From: Rubrivivax sp.
GTDB lineage: Bacteria > Pseudomonadota > Gammaproteobacteria > Burkholderiales > Burkholderiaceae_C
Direction of reading: 5' to 3'
Assembly (NCBI GenBank): GCA_021298085.1
Contig: JAJTDE010000039.1
Coordinates: 1-34,391, forward strand
DNA length: 34,391 nt
Shown here in pieces: positions 7,901 to 15,633 of this stretch. A model generated the notes under the pieces. It was not told the origin of the DNA. It saw only the letters and a list, made by a program, of their open reading frames with translations, and did no database searches. The first letter of the stretch is position 1. The number at the start of each line of letters is the position of its first letter. Made by a program: the position numbers and the translations under genes.

Positions 7901-9419
7901 CCGCCACGACGTCGAACAACTCCAGCGCAAAGGCCCGCAGGTTGCACGTCAGCACCACCGTGAGGGCGTTGCGCGCATCGCGCATAAGCACGCCACAGAC
8001 GTGCTGCGCGTGGATGGTGTCGGTGACGCCACCCAGCGTAATCTCACGTGGCAGCTCGCGGCCGTCTGCGGTGATGTAGGTTGCCGCGCGCAGCTCAGGA
8101 GCCTGCACCACCACGTATTTCTGCGCCTTGTCCGATATGTTGGCGCGGTAGACGTTGACGGCCTCATCAGCCGGCGGCTCAGGCACAACCTGCACCGGCT
8201 GGGAGTCAATCACCCAATCCTCGGTGATGGTGGCCACAGGCGCACGGTAAGCGCCAGCCACTACCCGCAGTTGGCCACCGGCCCAGCCAGCTTTGCCGGC
8301 CATGGCTTCCACCATCTCTTGAAAGGAGCCCCAAGGGTCACCGTCATCCAGCTTGCAGACGATGCCGCAGGTGTACAGCGGCAGCGTCTGCGTACCGCCA
8401 GCCGTGGTGAACACTTGCGACACGTCGCAGGCATTGGCTGCAGCGTTGAACGACGCAGCGCCGATATCTGACGCCGATACGCCACCACCGCGGCTGTACA
8501 GCGCCCAGTCTCTGGCAATCAGCGCAGGGTTTTCAGTCCACACCGTGTTGCCGGTCCGGGGATCAAGCACGCGAGCACCGCGCAGCACGGCGCTGATGTC
8601 GGGGATGCCTGTCGGGAACACATCCGGGTTGAACTCAAGGTCAACCACCAGGCACGCGATACCCGCGAACCGATGGGCAGAAGTAATCAGGTCAGGAAAC
8701 AGCGGCTGCAGAACCGTGCTGAGGTTTTGGCCAGGCGCCCCAGTGAAGGTACGCACACGGACATAGCTCTGCGTCGTTGATGCCTGCCAGGAAACCGTGA
8801 CCGACGCGCCAGGCGCCCCACCGCTGGCCGTTACCACAGAGCCGCTTACAGACGTCTGCAAGGCCAGCTCGTCAGCAGAACTGCTGGCCTGCTGGACCAC
8901 TGACACCGATGTGATCGTGGCACCTGCGCCTACGTTGTAGGACAGATTGCCGGCACCATCGAGCACCGCCTGAGCGCTGCTACTCGGCCGATTGGTCTGC
9001 AAATACGGAGCGGTCTGCACCCAACCTTCTGCGTCCAGCGTGACCAGCTCGTCACCAAAGTACACGCCCTCGATGGCGTCTACCTCATGGCCAGCCAGCG
9101 CAATCACGAGGGTGTAAAACTGCTTGTCAGCCCCGCGCGTGGCTTTGAACAAGATTCCGTCTACGTTGCGCACCCGGCCGTAGCAGCGGCTGCGTGGGCC
9201 GCTGACGGTGGCCGTCATCACCAGCCGGTCCTCCAGGCTGGCGTTGTAAGCCTCGATTGCCTTGCGCTTGGCCTTGCGCCGCTGGTAGTTCCCAACGGCA
9301 ATGCTGCCCGCTGCAAACGCCGCATATGTCAGCGCCGTGATCTGCGCGGCCGTCAGAACGCTGGTCGCAGTCAGCGTGGCCGTGGCAATGTATGCCGCTA
9401 CTGCTTGTGGCACGTGCAC
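4986..9419 (-). CDS. tail tip / host-specificity protein J-like
   Basis: The product is 1477 aa, the largest gene. An N-terminal hydrophobic stretch is followed by the conserved tail-hub region of lambda J-type proteins (about 40-560), which forms the tail tip under the tape measure. A fibronectin III-like domain follows (about 575-680, including WSAPADRSVSSSGGVEIQYW). Next come two near-identical helical repeats (about 871-1004 and 1034-1165), a jelly-roll/lectin-like domain (about 1175-1310) and a final beta-rich tip. The C-terminal part is expected to recognise the host receptor. It starts 22 bases inside the preceding gene. Gene order (tape measure, three tip proteins, J) is the usual one for siphoviruses of beta-proteobacteria. 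Confidence 0.88.
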   Translation of the reverse strand: MHVPQAVAAYIATATLTATSVLTAAQITALTYAAFAAGSIAVGNYQRRKAKRKAIEAYNASLEDRLVMTATVSGPRSRCYGRVRNVDGILFKATRGADKQFYTLVIALAGHEVDAIEGVYFGDELVTLDAEGWVQTAPYLQTNRPSSSAQAVLDGAGNLSYNVGAGATITSVSVVQQASSSADELALQTSVSGSVVTASGGAPGASVTVSWQASTTQSYVRVRTFTGAPGQNLSTVLQPLFPDLITSAHRFAGIACLVVDLEFNPDVFPTGIPDISAVLRGARVLDPRTGNTVWTENPALIARDWALYSRGGGVSASDIGAASFNAAANACDVSQVFTTAGGTQTLPLYTCGIVCKLDDGDPWGSFQEMVEAMAGKAGWAGGQLRVVAGAYRAPVATITEDWVIDSQPVQVVPEPPADEAVNVYRANISDKAQKYVVVQAPELRAATYITADGRELPREITLGGVTDTIHAQHVCGVLMRDARNALTVVLTCNLRAFALELFDVVAVTLPRFGWVAKTFELVDWQFSMTGGVTLTLKETAAAIYQPDGTFAVLDVTPNTSLPDPGDVPAMGPLAVTAGTDLLSDGTSVTRARVQWSAPADRSVSSSGGVEIQYWLAASALPAGDWIAAPRAPGNAAETTLTGFNAGVHYLFRARFVNALGIHGQWSPQLVARMPARSGTGGSVLNSDPGIADELAWDRSHNAASASSYRLRSAAAGMIGTHYWGSKGTGSNQDVVVTDKRKIPADGARTYNLTTLAWAQTGNTRNSYLFVRMFTAAGVEVFGAATGWGGTFAGYVYGGAITPQNQWVRVGADFGAGTSRPIPSNVAYMQVGYWMQYSAGPGASAVEQGFTDLILVDVTEARAAQAAAQAASQAANTAATNATSALSTLQTMRSNGFLDAAEKPAVIREWNAIAAEVAGVVAQASAYGLTALGNAYAAAHSALGSYLSALSPGWADTTSDTPITPAVDQAKWSDYYSAREALLRGVEVEAGKRAVWSSVTGSGRPQDGATVGAPAGTLVGGTLAQNVEANAANALSTANTASANATSALSALATMRSNGYLDAAEKPAVIREWNAIAAEVAGVVAQASAYGLTTLGNTYAAAHSALGSYLSSLSPGWADTTTDTPITPAVDQAKWSDYYAAREALLRAVATEAGKRALWPQVTGAGRPSDNATRDVTLVASGGLAIAGNSIEKTSSPGSWDAAAYSRESYAGGAFVSFAPVAANLRFMVGLNTDPTFSDSWQTLDYAIYVEVGVLFVAESGVLLGSLTTYAAGDSLAVTYDGATVRYLKNGVAFRSVAAVITQPLYLDSSFLDVGARADRVVFGPMSAVRDIATQQLAPGAVTDAYFSTPADGSVSSTTVGAGRHTVATTAWTNTTTGPVVVEITLAFVHRRSQVDLGGGGAVKSFFGLQLTGSEAIDYKKVSPNVSELMPATIVANSTVPAGQTLTMTVFAEPTQQSGWVMSVFWAELQFRWAAIKR
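5924..6808 (-). repeat. tandem internal duplication in the J-like gene
   Basis: Two direct copies of about 400 bases (about 5924-6318 and 6408-6808), separated by about 90 bases, encode nearly the same segment: DAAEKPAVIREWNAIAAEV, then ADTT-DTPITPAVDQAKWSDYY, then EAGKRA. DNA differences between the copies are scattered and often silent, so the duplication is not very recent. It probably lengthens the tail tip fibre and offers a substrate for copy-number change by recombination. Confidence 0.85.
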
Positions 9420-9838
9420 CTCCAGGCGCGCAGCACGGCGTCAGGCCGCACTACCGCCAAACCAACCGCCGCCTGTGCCAGCCAGGCATCACCACCCTGC
9501 ACCACCAGCGCAGGGCCCTCGTCACTCACCACCAGGCCGACGTCACCAGCTTGAGCCAAAGCCGGCACGATTTCCTCGCCCAGCGCTTGCTCTGCCAGCG
9601 CCTCGATAGACGTGCCTCGCAGCACGCGGCCAGCCTGCAGAGCCGATGAGTACACGCCACGCAGCGGCGCCGCCGGGTCGTGCCCGGTGACGGCCAGCAC
9701 GGCATCGGCGGCCCACAAACAGCAGTCACGCACACCCCATTCAAACGGCTGTCCCGCCCGGTCATTTACTAGGCCCGCCAGGCGCATTTGCCAATCGGGC
9801 AAGCGCAGCGCAGGCACGCGCAGAACCGCCGGGGTCAC
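9398..9838 (-). CDS. tail tip assembly protein, DUF6950-like
   Basis: The product is about 146 aa. The motif FEWGVRDCCLWAADAV followed by TGHDPAAPLRGVY is typical of DUF6950 phage proteins encoded just before J. The RDCxxWAA segment resembles the Cys motif of NlpC/P60 peptidases (lambda K analogue), but a matching catalytic His is not obvious. The GTG at 9838 was chosen because it overlaps the upstream stop (GTGA); a GTG at 9865 would add nine residues. It overlaps the J-like gene by 22 bases. Confidence 0.65.
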   Translation of the reverse strand: MTPAVLRVPALRLPDWQMRLAGLVNDRAGQPFEWGVRDCCLWAADAVLAVTGHDPAAPLRGVYSSALQAGRVLRGTSIEALAEQALGEEIVPALAQAGDVGLVVSDEGPALVVQGGDAWLAQAAVGLAVVRPDAVLRAWRCTCHKQ

Positions 9839-10389
9839 TTGCGCCCCCACGAGGCCGCCGGCCACACATCGCGGTGCGTGGACTGGCTCACCAAGTACTC
9901 CAGCGCACGGTCACCGGCCGAGATGGTCTGCTGGTCACCGTCGGTGTAGCGCAAAGGCTTTGGGCGGCTGAAGATGCGAGCCATGGGCAACGCGCTGACG
10001 CCGATGGTCGGCCCATTGATCGTGAGCTGGTCCAGCACCAAGTTGCCGATCAACACGGCATCCTCCACGGCATGCGTGACGGCATTGAGGATGGCCAGGC
10101 GAATGGTGCACGCGCGCCCGCGGGCCGTCTGCGAGAGAGCGAGGGACAAGTTTTCGCTGGGCACGCCAGACAGCGTGAACTGCAACGCCTGCGCATCTCC
10201 GCTGGTGTCGCGCACGACATCGAGCGCCCCCAGTGATCCGGCCCCGAGGTATGTGTTGCCGCCCCAGACGATGGACACCGGAGAGCTGGCCAGGCGCAGC
10301 GCTGGGCTGAACGCCATGTCAACCAGCAGGGCCACCGTCACCTGGGGAGCCGAGAGTGCCGCAGCCGCGGCTGTTGTCATCGTGCGCAT
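9835..10389 (-). CDS. tail protein with DUF2163-like fold
   Basis: The product is 184 aa. The pattern TVALLVDMAFSP, WGGNTYLGAGSLG, LSGVPSENLSLAL, and a C-terminal DGDQQTISAGDRALEYL segment are characteristic of small tail tip proteins between the tape measure and J genes (baseplate-hub beta-sandwich type). It starts at ATG 10389, three bases after the previous stop, and its stop overlaps the next start. Likely a structural part of the tail tip. Family assignment is from remembered motifs, not a search. Confidence 0.65.
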   Translation of the reverse strand: MRTMTTAAAAALSAPQVTVALLVDMAFSPALRLASSPVSIVWGGNTYLGAGSLGALDVVRDTSGDAQALQFTLSGVPSENLSLALSQTARGRACTIRLAILNAVTHAVEDAVLIGNLVLDQLTINGPTIGVSALPMARIFSRPKPLRYTDGDQQTISAGDRALEYLVSQSTHRDVWPAASWGRK

Positions 10390-10392
10390 GGC

Positions 10393-10989
10393 CTACCAAA
10401 CCTCTTCAAGGTCAAAGGCCGCGCCATCGATCATGCCGGGCGCATGCATCACCGTGGCCAACCAAGATGGCAGCACAAACTCCCCGGCCGGCCTATCCCA
10501 TCGGACCTCCGAACCACTGGCAATTGACGCTCGCACGCGATGCACCACGGGCACAGAGCCCGCGCCTGCGCCGTTCAGTTGGAGGTCTGAGGCGACCATG
10601 AACATTTGACCGCCGCATCCCAGCATGTCACCGGCACGCAGCGTGCTGTTGGCCGTGCCCCCAGTGATGGGCAACGCGGTGGCGCCACGCGACACGCTGG
10701 CCGACAACGTAGGCGACCCGCGCATGGTGCCGATGGGGAATGGACGGCCGAAGTGCCAAGCCCGCACGCGGTGAACGCCGCCGCGGAGTTGGAAAAACAG
10801 CGCCTCGACCCGACCAGCATTGACGCGGCGCGCCTGCGGCAGGGTGACGCTCATCACCCAGCGCTCCCCCACAAAGTCCACCACCTGCAGGTTGCCGTTG
10901 TAGGCGCCTCGGAATTGCTCACCGGAGCCCTGGCTGCCGATGGCGCAGCGCGCTGGCGTTAAGGCCGCCGGCCAGTCAAAGACGGCCAT
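10393..10989 (-). CDS. distal tail / tail tip protein (198 aa)
   Basis: The start MAVFDWPAALTPARC and segments GSQGSGEQFRGAYNG, VDFVGERWVMSVTLP and AWHFGRPFPIGTMRG match a conserved phage protein always found directly downstream of the tape measure gene in this phage type. The beta-rich composition fits a distal-tail or hub protein. Its ATG overlaps the tape-measure stop by one base (10989). The precise name of the family is not certain; structural role is inferred from order and composition. Confidence 0.6.
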   Translation of the reverse strand: MAVFDWPAALTPARCAIGSQGSGEQFRGAYNGNLQVVDFVGERWVMSVTLPQARRVNAGRVEALFFQLRGGVHRVRAWHFGRPFPIGTMRGSPTLSASVSRGATALPITGGTANSTLRAGDMLGCGGQMFMVASDLQLNGAGAGSVPVVHRVRASIASGSEVRWDRPAGEFVLPSWLATVMHAPGMIDGAAFDLEEVW

Positions 10990-13037
10990 CAGACCACCCC
11001 TTTCTGTCGCAGCATCATCCCCACGCGGCCCTCAATCTGCTGCTGCATGAGCTGCAGGGCCGTCACGAGCTCGTTGCGCGTCACCCCGGCCTGGACGTTG
11101 TAGGTGTTGTAGGTGACCGGCTGCGCGCCGCCAGAAGAAGCAATACCCAGCCGGCCATCCTTGCCACGCTTGAGCGGCATGATGGCCTCAGGGCCAGCCT
11201 CGCCCATGAGGCCCATGGAGCCGCCGCGCATGGGGAAGTACGTCGGCGCACCCACCACAGTGCCGCTGGCAAACGCCTTGACCGGCACGGGGGCGCCATT
11301 GAGAAACGCGCCGCCCTTTGCGAAGCCGAAGAGGCTTGCAATGGTGCCCAGGATGCTGCCGCCCACGCCCTTGCCTTTGGGGAACAAGTACTCCCCAACA
11401 TCCGCCGCGATGGCCTGCGCCGCCATGTCCAGCAGCATGTTGCCCCACAGCTTGCTGATGCTGTCAAAGTCGCCCTTCAGCGTTGCTTTGATGGTGGTTC
11501 CCAGGCTGTCCTGAATGTTGCGCTGGAACTCTTCAAAGAACACCGTCATGCCATCGAGCACCGGCTGCACCTCTTGAGGTATCTCGCCCATGCGCGCCTT
11601 GACAGCTTCGCTGAATTTCTCGATGGCTTCTGTGCTGCCGACCGCACCCAGGCGGCCCTGCTCATAAGCCTCGGCCAGCAATTGCATGTCACTGCGCAGC
11701 GTCTCAAGCTGAGCGCTTGGCGTGGCTTGAATCAAGCTGTTCAAGCGCTCCATCTGCCCGTTGAATTTGCCCATTGCTTCCTCGGTTGGAATGACCCAAC
11801 CGAACTCCGTCAGGCGCTCACGTGACAGTGACTCCTGCAGCTTGCCGGCAAACGCCGATTGGATCGGCTCGCCACGAATTGGCGCTTTGCCTTTCCCCGT
11901 GTCTGGCAGCCTACTAAGTGGCGCGTTTGCTGTGGCAGGCCTGGCTCGCGCATCCCGCGCGTCATACACGCCCGCGGGGAAAACAGCGTCAGCACCTGCT
12001 CGCCGCCCCAGCAACTGCTCGGAGCGCTTATCAATCTCCTGCCGCGCGGCAGCAGCATCACGCACTACGGCCTCTCGAATCTCCTTGAAGCCCGCGAAGT
12101 CGCCACGAGCCAAGGCCGCGCCCTGTGCAGCAATGGCGCCAGCCTCAACAGCAATTTGCTTGAAGACGTACACGACATTGGCGCCCAGCACCGTCAGCGC
12201 TTCAAACGGGACCATGATGCCCGCCATGAAACTGCCGTCTTTGCCGATGGCGTTGACACCACTCAGCCGATCAATCATTTCGTTGAGGGTTGGCAATGCA
12301 GCCAGCGCAATGGATTGGCCAAAGCCTTGCACCGAAGCCGACAGCCGGTCGATGTTGGCGCGGTACTCTTTTGCAGCCTTGATGCCCTCGTCTGACATCA
12401 CCTTGCCCGCACGGGCCGCCTCGTCTCCTAACCTGCGGAACTCCGTGCCGTTGTCCCGCAACAGCGGCAGCAACAACGCAGAATCACTGGCGATGGCCTC
12501 CATGTAGAAGGTCATCTCGTTTTGCGAGATGTTGGCTTTTTGCAGGCTGTTGACGTAAAGCTGCAACGCCTCAGCGCCGCCAAGGTTCCGGAACTGCTTG
12601 GCAGTCACACCGACCCGTGGCGCAATCTTCTCGAAGAAGTCGGCCATGGGGCCCGCGCCCGTCTGCAGGAAATCTCCCACCTTGTCCTGCACATCCTTCA
12701 GGATGCCGGCCAGCTTGTCCTGCTCAATGCCTGCGGTCTTTGCGCCGTAGGCCATGCGCTGGAATGTGTCGCTGCTGGTGCCGCTGAGTTTGGCCAGGCG
12801 CTCAATGCTGACGGCCGCTGTGGCAGTCTGGTCAACAAACGCCGTGATTTGCGACACCACCGCAGTACCACCAAATACGCCCGCCACCGATGCGGTGGTG
12901 GCTTTCAACTTGGCCCAACGCGCCTCCACCTGCGCCGCATGCTTTTCGTGCATGCGCGTGGCCTGGTCCAGGTTCTGCTGGAGCGTGGCAACCTTGGCAA
13001 TCAGGTCAATGGAGAGCGTAGCAAGGGCAGCAGTCAC
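10989..13037 (-). CDS. tail tape measure protein
   Basis: The product is 682 aa. The N-terminal region is alpha-helical with heptad-like patterns (about 10-60). Hydrophobic segments follow in the middle (about 240-300, VPFEALTVLGANVVYVFKQI) and near 545-575. The C-terminus has GLMGEAGPEAIMPL near residue 630, a signature of many tape measure proteins. The protein sets tail length and is ejected on infection; at the usual 0.15 nm per residue it predicts a tail of roughly 100 nm. It overlaps the preceding chaperone gene by four bases. Confidence 0.9.
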   Translation of the reverse strand: MTAALATLSIDLIAKVATLQQNLDQATRMHEKHAAQVEARWAKLKATTASVAGVFGGTAVVSQITAFVDQTATAAVSIERLAKLSGTSSDTFQRMAYGAKTAGIEQDKLAGILKDVQDKVGDFLQTGAGPMADFFEKIAPRVGVTAKQFRNLGGAEALQLYVNSLQKANISQNEMTFYMEAIASDSALLLPLLRDNGTEFRRLGDEAARAGKVMSDEGIKAAKEYRANIDRLSASVQGFGQSIALAALPTLNEMIDRLSGVNAIGKDGSFMAGIMVPFEALTVLGANVVYVFKQIAVEAGAIAAQGAALARGDFAGFKEIREAVVRDAAAARQEIDKRSEQLLGRRAGADAVFPAGVYDARDARARPATANAPLSRLPDTGKGKAPIRGEPIQSAFAGKLQESLSRERLTEFGWVIPTEEAMGKFNGQMERLNSLIQATPSAQLETLRSDMQLLAEAYEQGRLGAVGSTEAIEKFSEAVKARMGEIPQEVQPVLDGMTVFFEEFQRNIQDSLGTTIKATLKGDFDSISKLWGNMLLDMAAQAIAADVGEYLFPKGKGVGGSILGTIASLFGFAKGGAFLNGAPVPVKAFASGTVVGAPTYFPMRGGSMGLMGEAGPEAIMPLKRGKDGRLGIASSGGAQPVTYNTYNVQAGVTRNELVTALQLMQQQIEGRVGMMLRQKGVV

Positions 13038-13299
13038 TTGGCTTTTCCTTTGGCGTCTTCCGCGTCGTCATCTTTGGCGTTGAGGTAGCTGCGAACAGCC
13101 TGCAGCCTGGTCATAAGACCGGCCACGTCTTCCACCCCCAGCCAGGCGCAGATGACAGGCAAGCCGGCCCAGTCATATCCACCCATGCCGTTGGCCAACA
13201 GGCCGTGCACCCGCATGGCCACCAGGTCATCGGGCCCGGCGACCGGGGCAGCTTCGCCCTCCCATTGGCAGCCCTCGGCCACCTCCAGGAGGGCTGTCA
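13034..13299 (-). CDS. tail assembly chaperone, downstream (T-like) frame, read by -1 frameshift
   Basis: This frame has no ribosome binding site of its own and is open from the slippery site onward. After the shift it reads LTALLEVAEG, then about 80 more residues including GGYDWAGLPVICAWLG. Together with the upstream frame it would give a fused G-GT-type chaperone of about 205 aa that recruits tube subunits to the tape measure. A GTG at 13282 could in principle start it alone. It overlaps the tape measure start by four bases, as lambda T overlaps H. Confidence 0.72.
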
Positions 13300-13656
13300 G
13301 TTTTTTGTGGCTGCCGCCGCTTTGCTCAGGTGGTCATCCACCGCCTGAGCGATGCGCACCGCCAGGCGCGACACCAGCGCCGCGTTGTCGGTCAGCCACT
13401 CGCGCAACAGCTTCGAGTCAAACGGCTGCTCTGCGGTCAGGCCACAGCCAGGCAGAACGTCCTCCGGCGTGATGCCGCGCCAGCCGTCCACGTACTGCAG
13501 AACCTGCTCCAGGCCGATGCCGCCGGCCGCAGCCAGCATGTGCATCTCGGTTTCAGGCGGCCGCAGAAAGCTGATGGCCTTGTCTGGCACATCATCCTTG
13601 AGGTACACCCACGAGCGGCGTTGTTCACGCAGCCTGGCAACCAGCTCGATGCTCAT
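13297..13656 (-). CDS. tail assembly chaperone, upstream (G-like) frame
   Basis: The product is 119 aa, starting MSIELVARLREQRRSWV. It has the layout of G-like tail chaperones: between the tail tube gene and the tape measure gene, mostly helical, ending in a slippery run. Most ribosomes stop at TGA 13297-13299 to give the short product; a minority would shift into the next frame. The protein helps tube polymerisation around the tape measure and is absent from the virion. It begins 10 bases after the tube gene stop. Confidence 0.75.
   Translation of the reverse strand: MSIELVARLREQRRSWVYLKDDVPDKAISFLRPPETEMHMLAAAGGIGLEQVLQYVDGWRGITPEDVLPGCGLTAEQPFDSKLLREWLTDNAALVSRLAVRIAQAVDDHLSKAAAATKN
13300..13306 (-). 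other. programmed -1 ribosomal frameshift heptamer A AAA AAC
   Basis: On the minus strand the zero frame reads ACA AAA AAC TGA, so the heptamer is in the correct phase directly before the stop of the upstream chaperone frame. A one-base backward slip leads without a stop into the downstream chaperone frame. Frameshifting between two tail chaperone frames upstream of the tape measure gene is conserved in siphoviruses, although lambda itself uses a different heptamer. Confidence 0.82.
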
Positions 13657-13665
13657 GCGTCAACC

Positions 13666-14307
13666 TCAGGCAGCAACCACAAAGCCCTTCACGCGCACCG
13701 TCAGGCTGCCCGTGCCCAGCGCGTTGACGCCCAGGCTTTCACCGGGCATGGACGGCTCGCCATAAAACACCCGCTTGGCGCCATCGGCCAGCGTGATGTC
13801 AAACACCAGCGACACGCCAGCTTTGGCAGCGTCGATGATCGCCTGCATGCCAGCAGACGGCGCGGTGTAGCTCTTGACGTTCAGCGTCACGTTTTGGGCC
13901 GCCAGGAGCCCGTTTTCATTGCGCGCAATCACATCCACCAGACACGTGGTGTCCAGCTCGGAAGCCTCGCCACCGCCAACGCTGTACTGGTCCACCTCGC
14001 TCAGCACGTGCCAGGTGCTCACGGGCACAAACTGGCACGAGCCGCTGAAATCGCTGTAGCTGCTGGTGTTCAGGCCGCGCAGCTCAAAGGTGCCCGTGGC
14101 CTGGTTGGCGACGATGGCGGCCTGGCCTTCGAGCTGCACCATGCCGGTGACGTTGGTGAAGTAGCCAACCGCGCCATTGGCCAAGCCGTGTGCAGCACTG
14201 CTGGCCACGCCCGGGTTGGCTTTGGTGACGGCGGTAACTGTCTTGGCGGCTGTCATGACGTTGGCCACGCGCACAGTTACCCCGCGGCCCTTTGCAAAGT
14301 TAGGCAT
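13666..14307 (-). CDS. major tail tube protein
   Basis: The product is 213 aa from ATG 14307, which has GGAG eight bases upstream; an upstream in-frame start lacks this. The sequence is beta-rich and begins MPNFAKGRGVTVRVAN. It contains TFELRGLNTSSYSDFSGSCQ and ends in SLTVRVKGFVVAA, as in tube proteins of lambda-like phages of beta-proteobacteria. It polymerises in rings to form the tail shaft. Position between the tail terminator and chaperone genes agrees. The motif AAANP/SS-type region (about 28-50) may be an inserted loop on the tube surface. Confidence 0.78.
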   Translation of the reverse strand: MPNFAKGRGVTVRVANVMTAAKTVTAVTKANPGVASSAAHGLANGAVGYFTNVTGMVQLEGQAAIVANQATGTFELRGLNTSSYSDFSGSCQFVPVSTWHVLSEVDQYSVGGGEASELDTTCLVDVIARNENGLLAAQNVTLNVKSYTAPSAGMQAIIDAAKAGVSLVFDITLADGAKRVFYGEPSMPGESLGVNALGTGSLTVRVKGFVVAA

Positions 14308-14363
14308 TTGATGCTCCAGAAGAATAGCCAGCCACAAACAGGCCAGCGGGTAAGAAACTCAAC

Positions 14364-14726
14364 TCAAACGGACCACACAAGCCGCACTGTAGTCACGTGC
14401 AAACCTGTTTCAGCATCCAGGTCTGGCGCCCTGGCAATCAGCCAGCAGGCACTGGCGGCCTCGCTGTGCTCAACAGCCAGCACCAGGGCATCGGCAACAG
14501 CCTCAGCAGCCGCGCTTGTCTCTGCCCAGCATTCGGCGTCGATGGTCCCCAACTCCTCGGCTATGGTGCCGTCCAGAGTGCGCTCCACACTGTGCTGGAC
14601 ACCGTAGACCACCAGCGGCAGATCGGCGCCTTGTGGCGCAGCGCTCAGGGCCACACGTTGGCCCACCAATGCCACCAGGGGCGCATGTGCCACAGCACGC
14701 GCCCGGAAATCAATCTCGATGCTCAT
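14364..14726 (-). CDS. tail terminator / completion protein, DUF3168-like
   Basis: The product is 120 aa. The pattern of an N-terminal helix with APLVALVG, then DLPLVVYGVQHSVERTLDGT, then acidic helix and C-terminal ETGLHVTTVRLVWSV is that of DUF3168 proteins (lambda U-like). These form the ring that stops tail tube growth and joins it to the head. The start overlaps the preceding HK97 gp10-like gene (ATGA at 14723-14726). A 57-base gap precedes the tube gene, which has its own strong ribosome binding site. Confidence 0.72.
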   Translation of the reverse strand: MSIEIDFRARAVAHAPLVALVGQRVALSAAPQGADLPLVVYGVQHSVERTLDGTIAEELGTIDAECWAETSAAAEAVADALVLAVEHSEAASACWLIARAPDLDAETGLHVTTVRLVWSV

Positions 14727-15289
14727 TGGCTACCCGGCAGGCTGATGCCCTTGCGCGCAGCCAGCCGCTGGATGGCCGGCCCCGCCTTGGCAATGAAAAT
14801 GCGCAAAGCCTGAGGCAGCAGCGCCGCGGCTTTGGTCAGCATGCGGAACCCCGCGATAGCACCGACGGCACGCAGCCTGCGCGTGCGCCGCAGACCGAGG
14901 CGCGGACGCCCAACGCGCGTGGCTGCCGCACGAGCTTGGCGGCCGAACTCGACCCAACGCCAATAGAACGGGTCATTGGGGCTTTTTGCGCCGCGCTGGC
15001 TCTTTGGCGCCGGGCGCACGTTGACGAACACGCCGACATTCCCCAGCTTGCGCTCCCGCTTGCTGCTGCGCACCGTGATGGCATCGCGCAGCGTGCCGGG
15101 CTTCCTGCGTCCTGCGCGCACTGCCGCATCATTGCCATCGAGTACAGGCGTCAAGCGCCTGGCCTCATTGCGGACCACCCGCGCGCCGGCCGCCAACGGT
15201 TGCCGCAGCGCCTGGTTGCGCAGCTTGACCGGGAAGGCCTTCAACTGCGCCCGCAGATCAGGCAGGCCGCTTACCTTGGACTCAATCAC
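14723..15289 (-). CDS. HK97 gp10-like head-tail joining protein
   Basis: The product is 188 aa. An N-terminal segment GLPDLRAQLKAFPVKLRNQALRQ, a basic helix (ARVVRNEARRLTP) and the motif DPFYWRWVEFG near 105-115 are typical of the HK97 gp10 family, tail-completion proteins acting at the neck. It starts with an overlap on the head closure gene and its stop overlaps the DUF3168-like gene. The C-terminal part is unusually basic (Arg-rich 118-140) compared with the core family. Confidence 0.75.
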   Translation of the reverse strand: MIESKVSGLPDLRAQLKAFPVKLRNQALRQPLAAGARVVRNEARRLTPVLDGNDAAVRAGRRKPGTLRDAITVRSSKRERKLGNVGVFVNVRPAPKSQRGAKSPNDPFYWRWVEFGRQARAAATRVGRPRLGLRRTRRLRAVGAIAGFRMLTKAAALLPQALRIFIAKAGPAIQRLAARKGISLPGSQ

Positions 15290-15633
15290 CGCTCACCGTC
15301 CCTGGCGCCCGTGCTGGCAAACACGTCAATAGCCATCCGCGCACCTTTGACGTCTTGCGGCGGCCGCACAATGTCGTAGGCCACACCTTGCCACATGATG
15401 CGCTGCGTGATGCTGTCCATCAGCAGATCGGCGCGGTATCGCACGCGCACCTCAATGGTTGCCTCACTGCGCACAGCGCCGGCCTGCATTTGCTCCCGGC
15501 CGCCCGTCGTGAGCACACGAGCCCACACAGTGGCGTGATCCTGCCAACCCTTGGATTCCTGGCCAAGGCTATCCACGGTAGCCACGCGCCGCTGGAAGGT
15601 GACGCGCTGCGTCAGTTCGCCCGCGGGGATCAC
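15286..15633 (-). CDS. head-tail adaptor / head closure protein
   Basis: The product is 115 aa. It starts at GTG 15633, which overlaps the upstream stop (GTGA). IPAGELTQRVTFQRR, then GQESKGWQDHATVWARVLTTGG, then ITQRIMWQGVAYDIV are hallmarks of SPP1 gp16-type head closure proteins, small beta-barrels that plug the connector after packaging. The longer open frame upstream lies inside the connector gene and is noise. Order connector, closure, gp10-like, terminator is the standard neck block. Confidence 0.78.
   Translation of the reverse strand: MIPAGELTQRVTFQRRVATVDSLGQESKGWQDHATVWARVLTTGGREQMQAGAVRSEATIEVRVRYRADLLMDSITQRIMWQGVAYDIVRPPQDVKGARMAIDVFASTGARDGER

Noticed and set aside
14295..14305. 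CAAAGTTAGGC, matching the end of class 1 attI
   Set aside because: It lies over the first codons of the tail tube gene, with no palindrome or integrase beside it. The match is explained by the coding sequence and is probably chance.
13330..14607. 425-codon open frame on the + strand
   Set aside because: It is antisense to the tail chaperone, tube and terminator genes. High GC opens long antisense frames, and its product has no recognisable domain.
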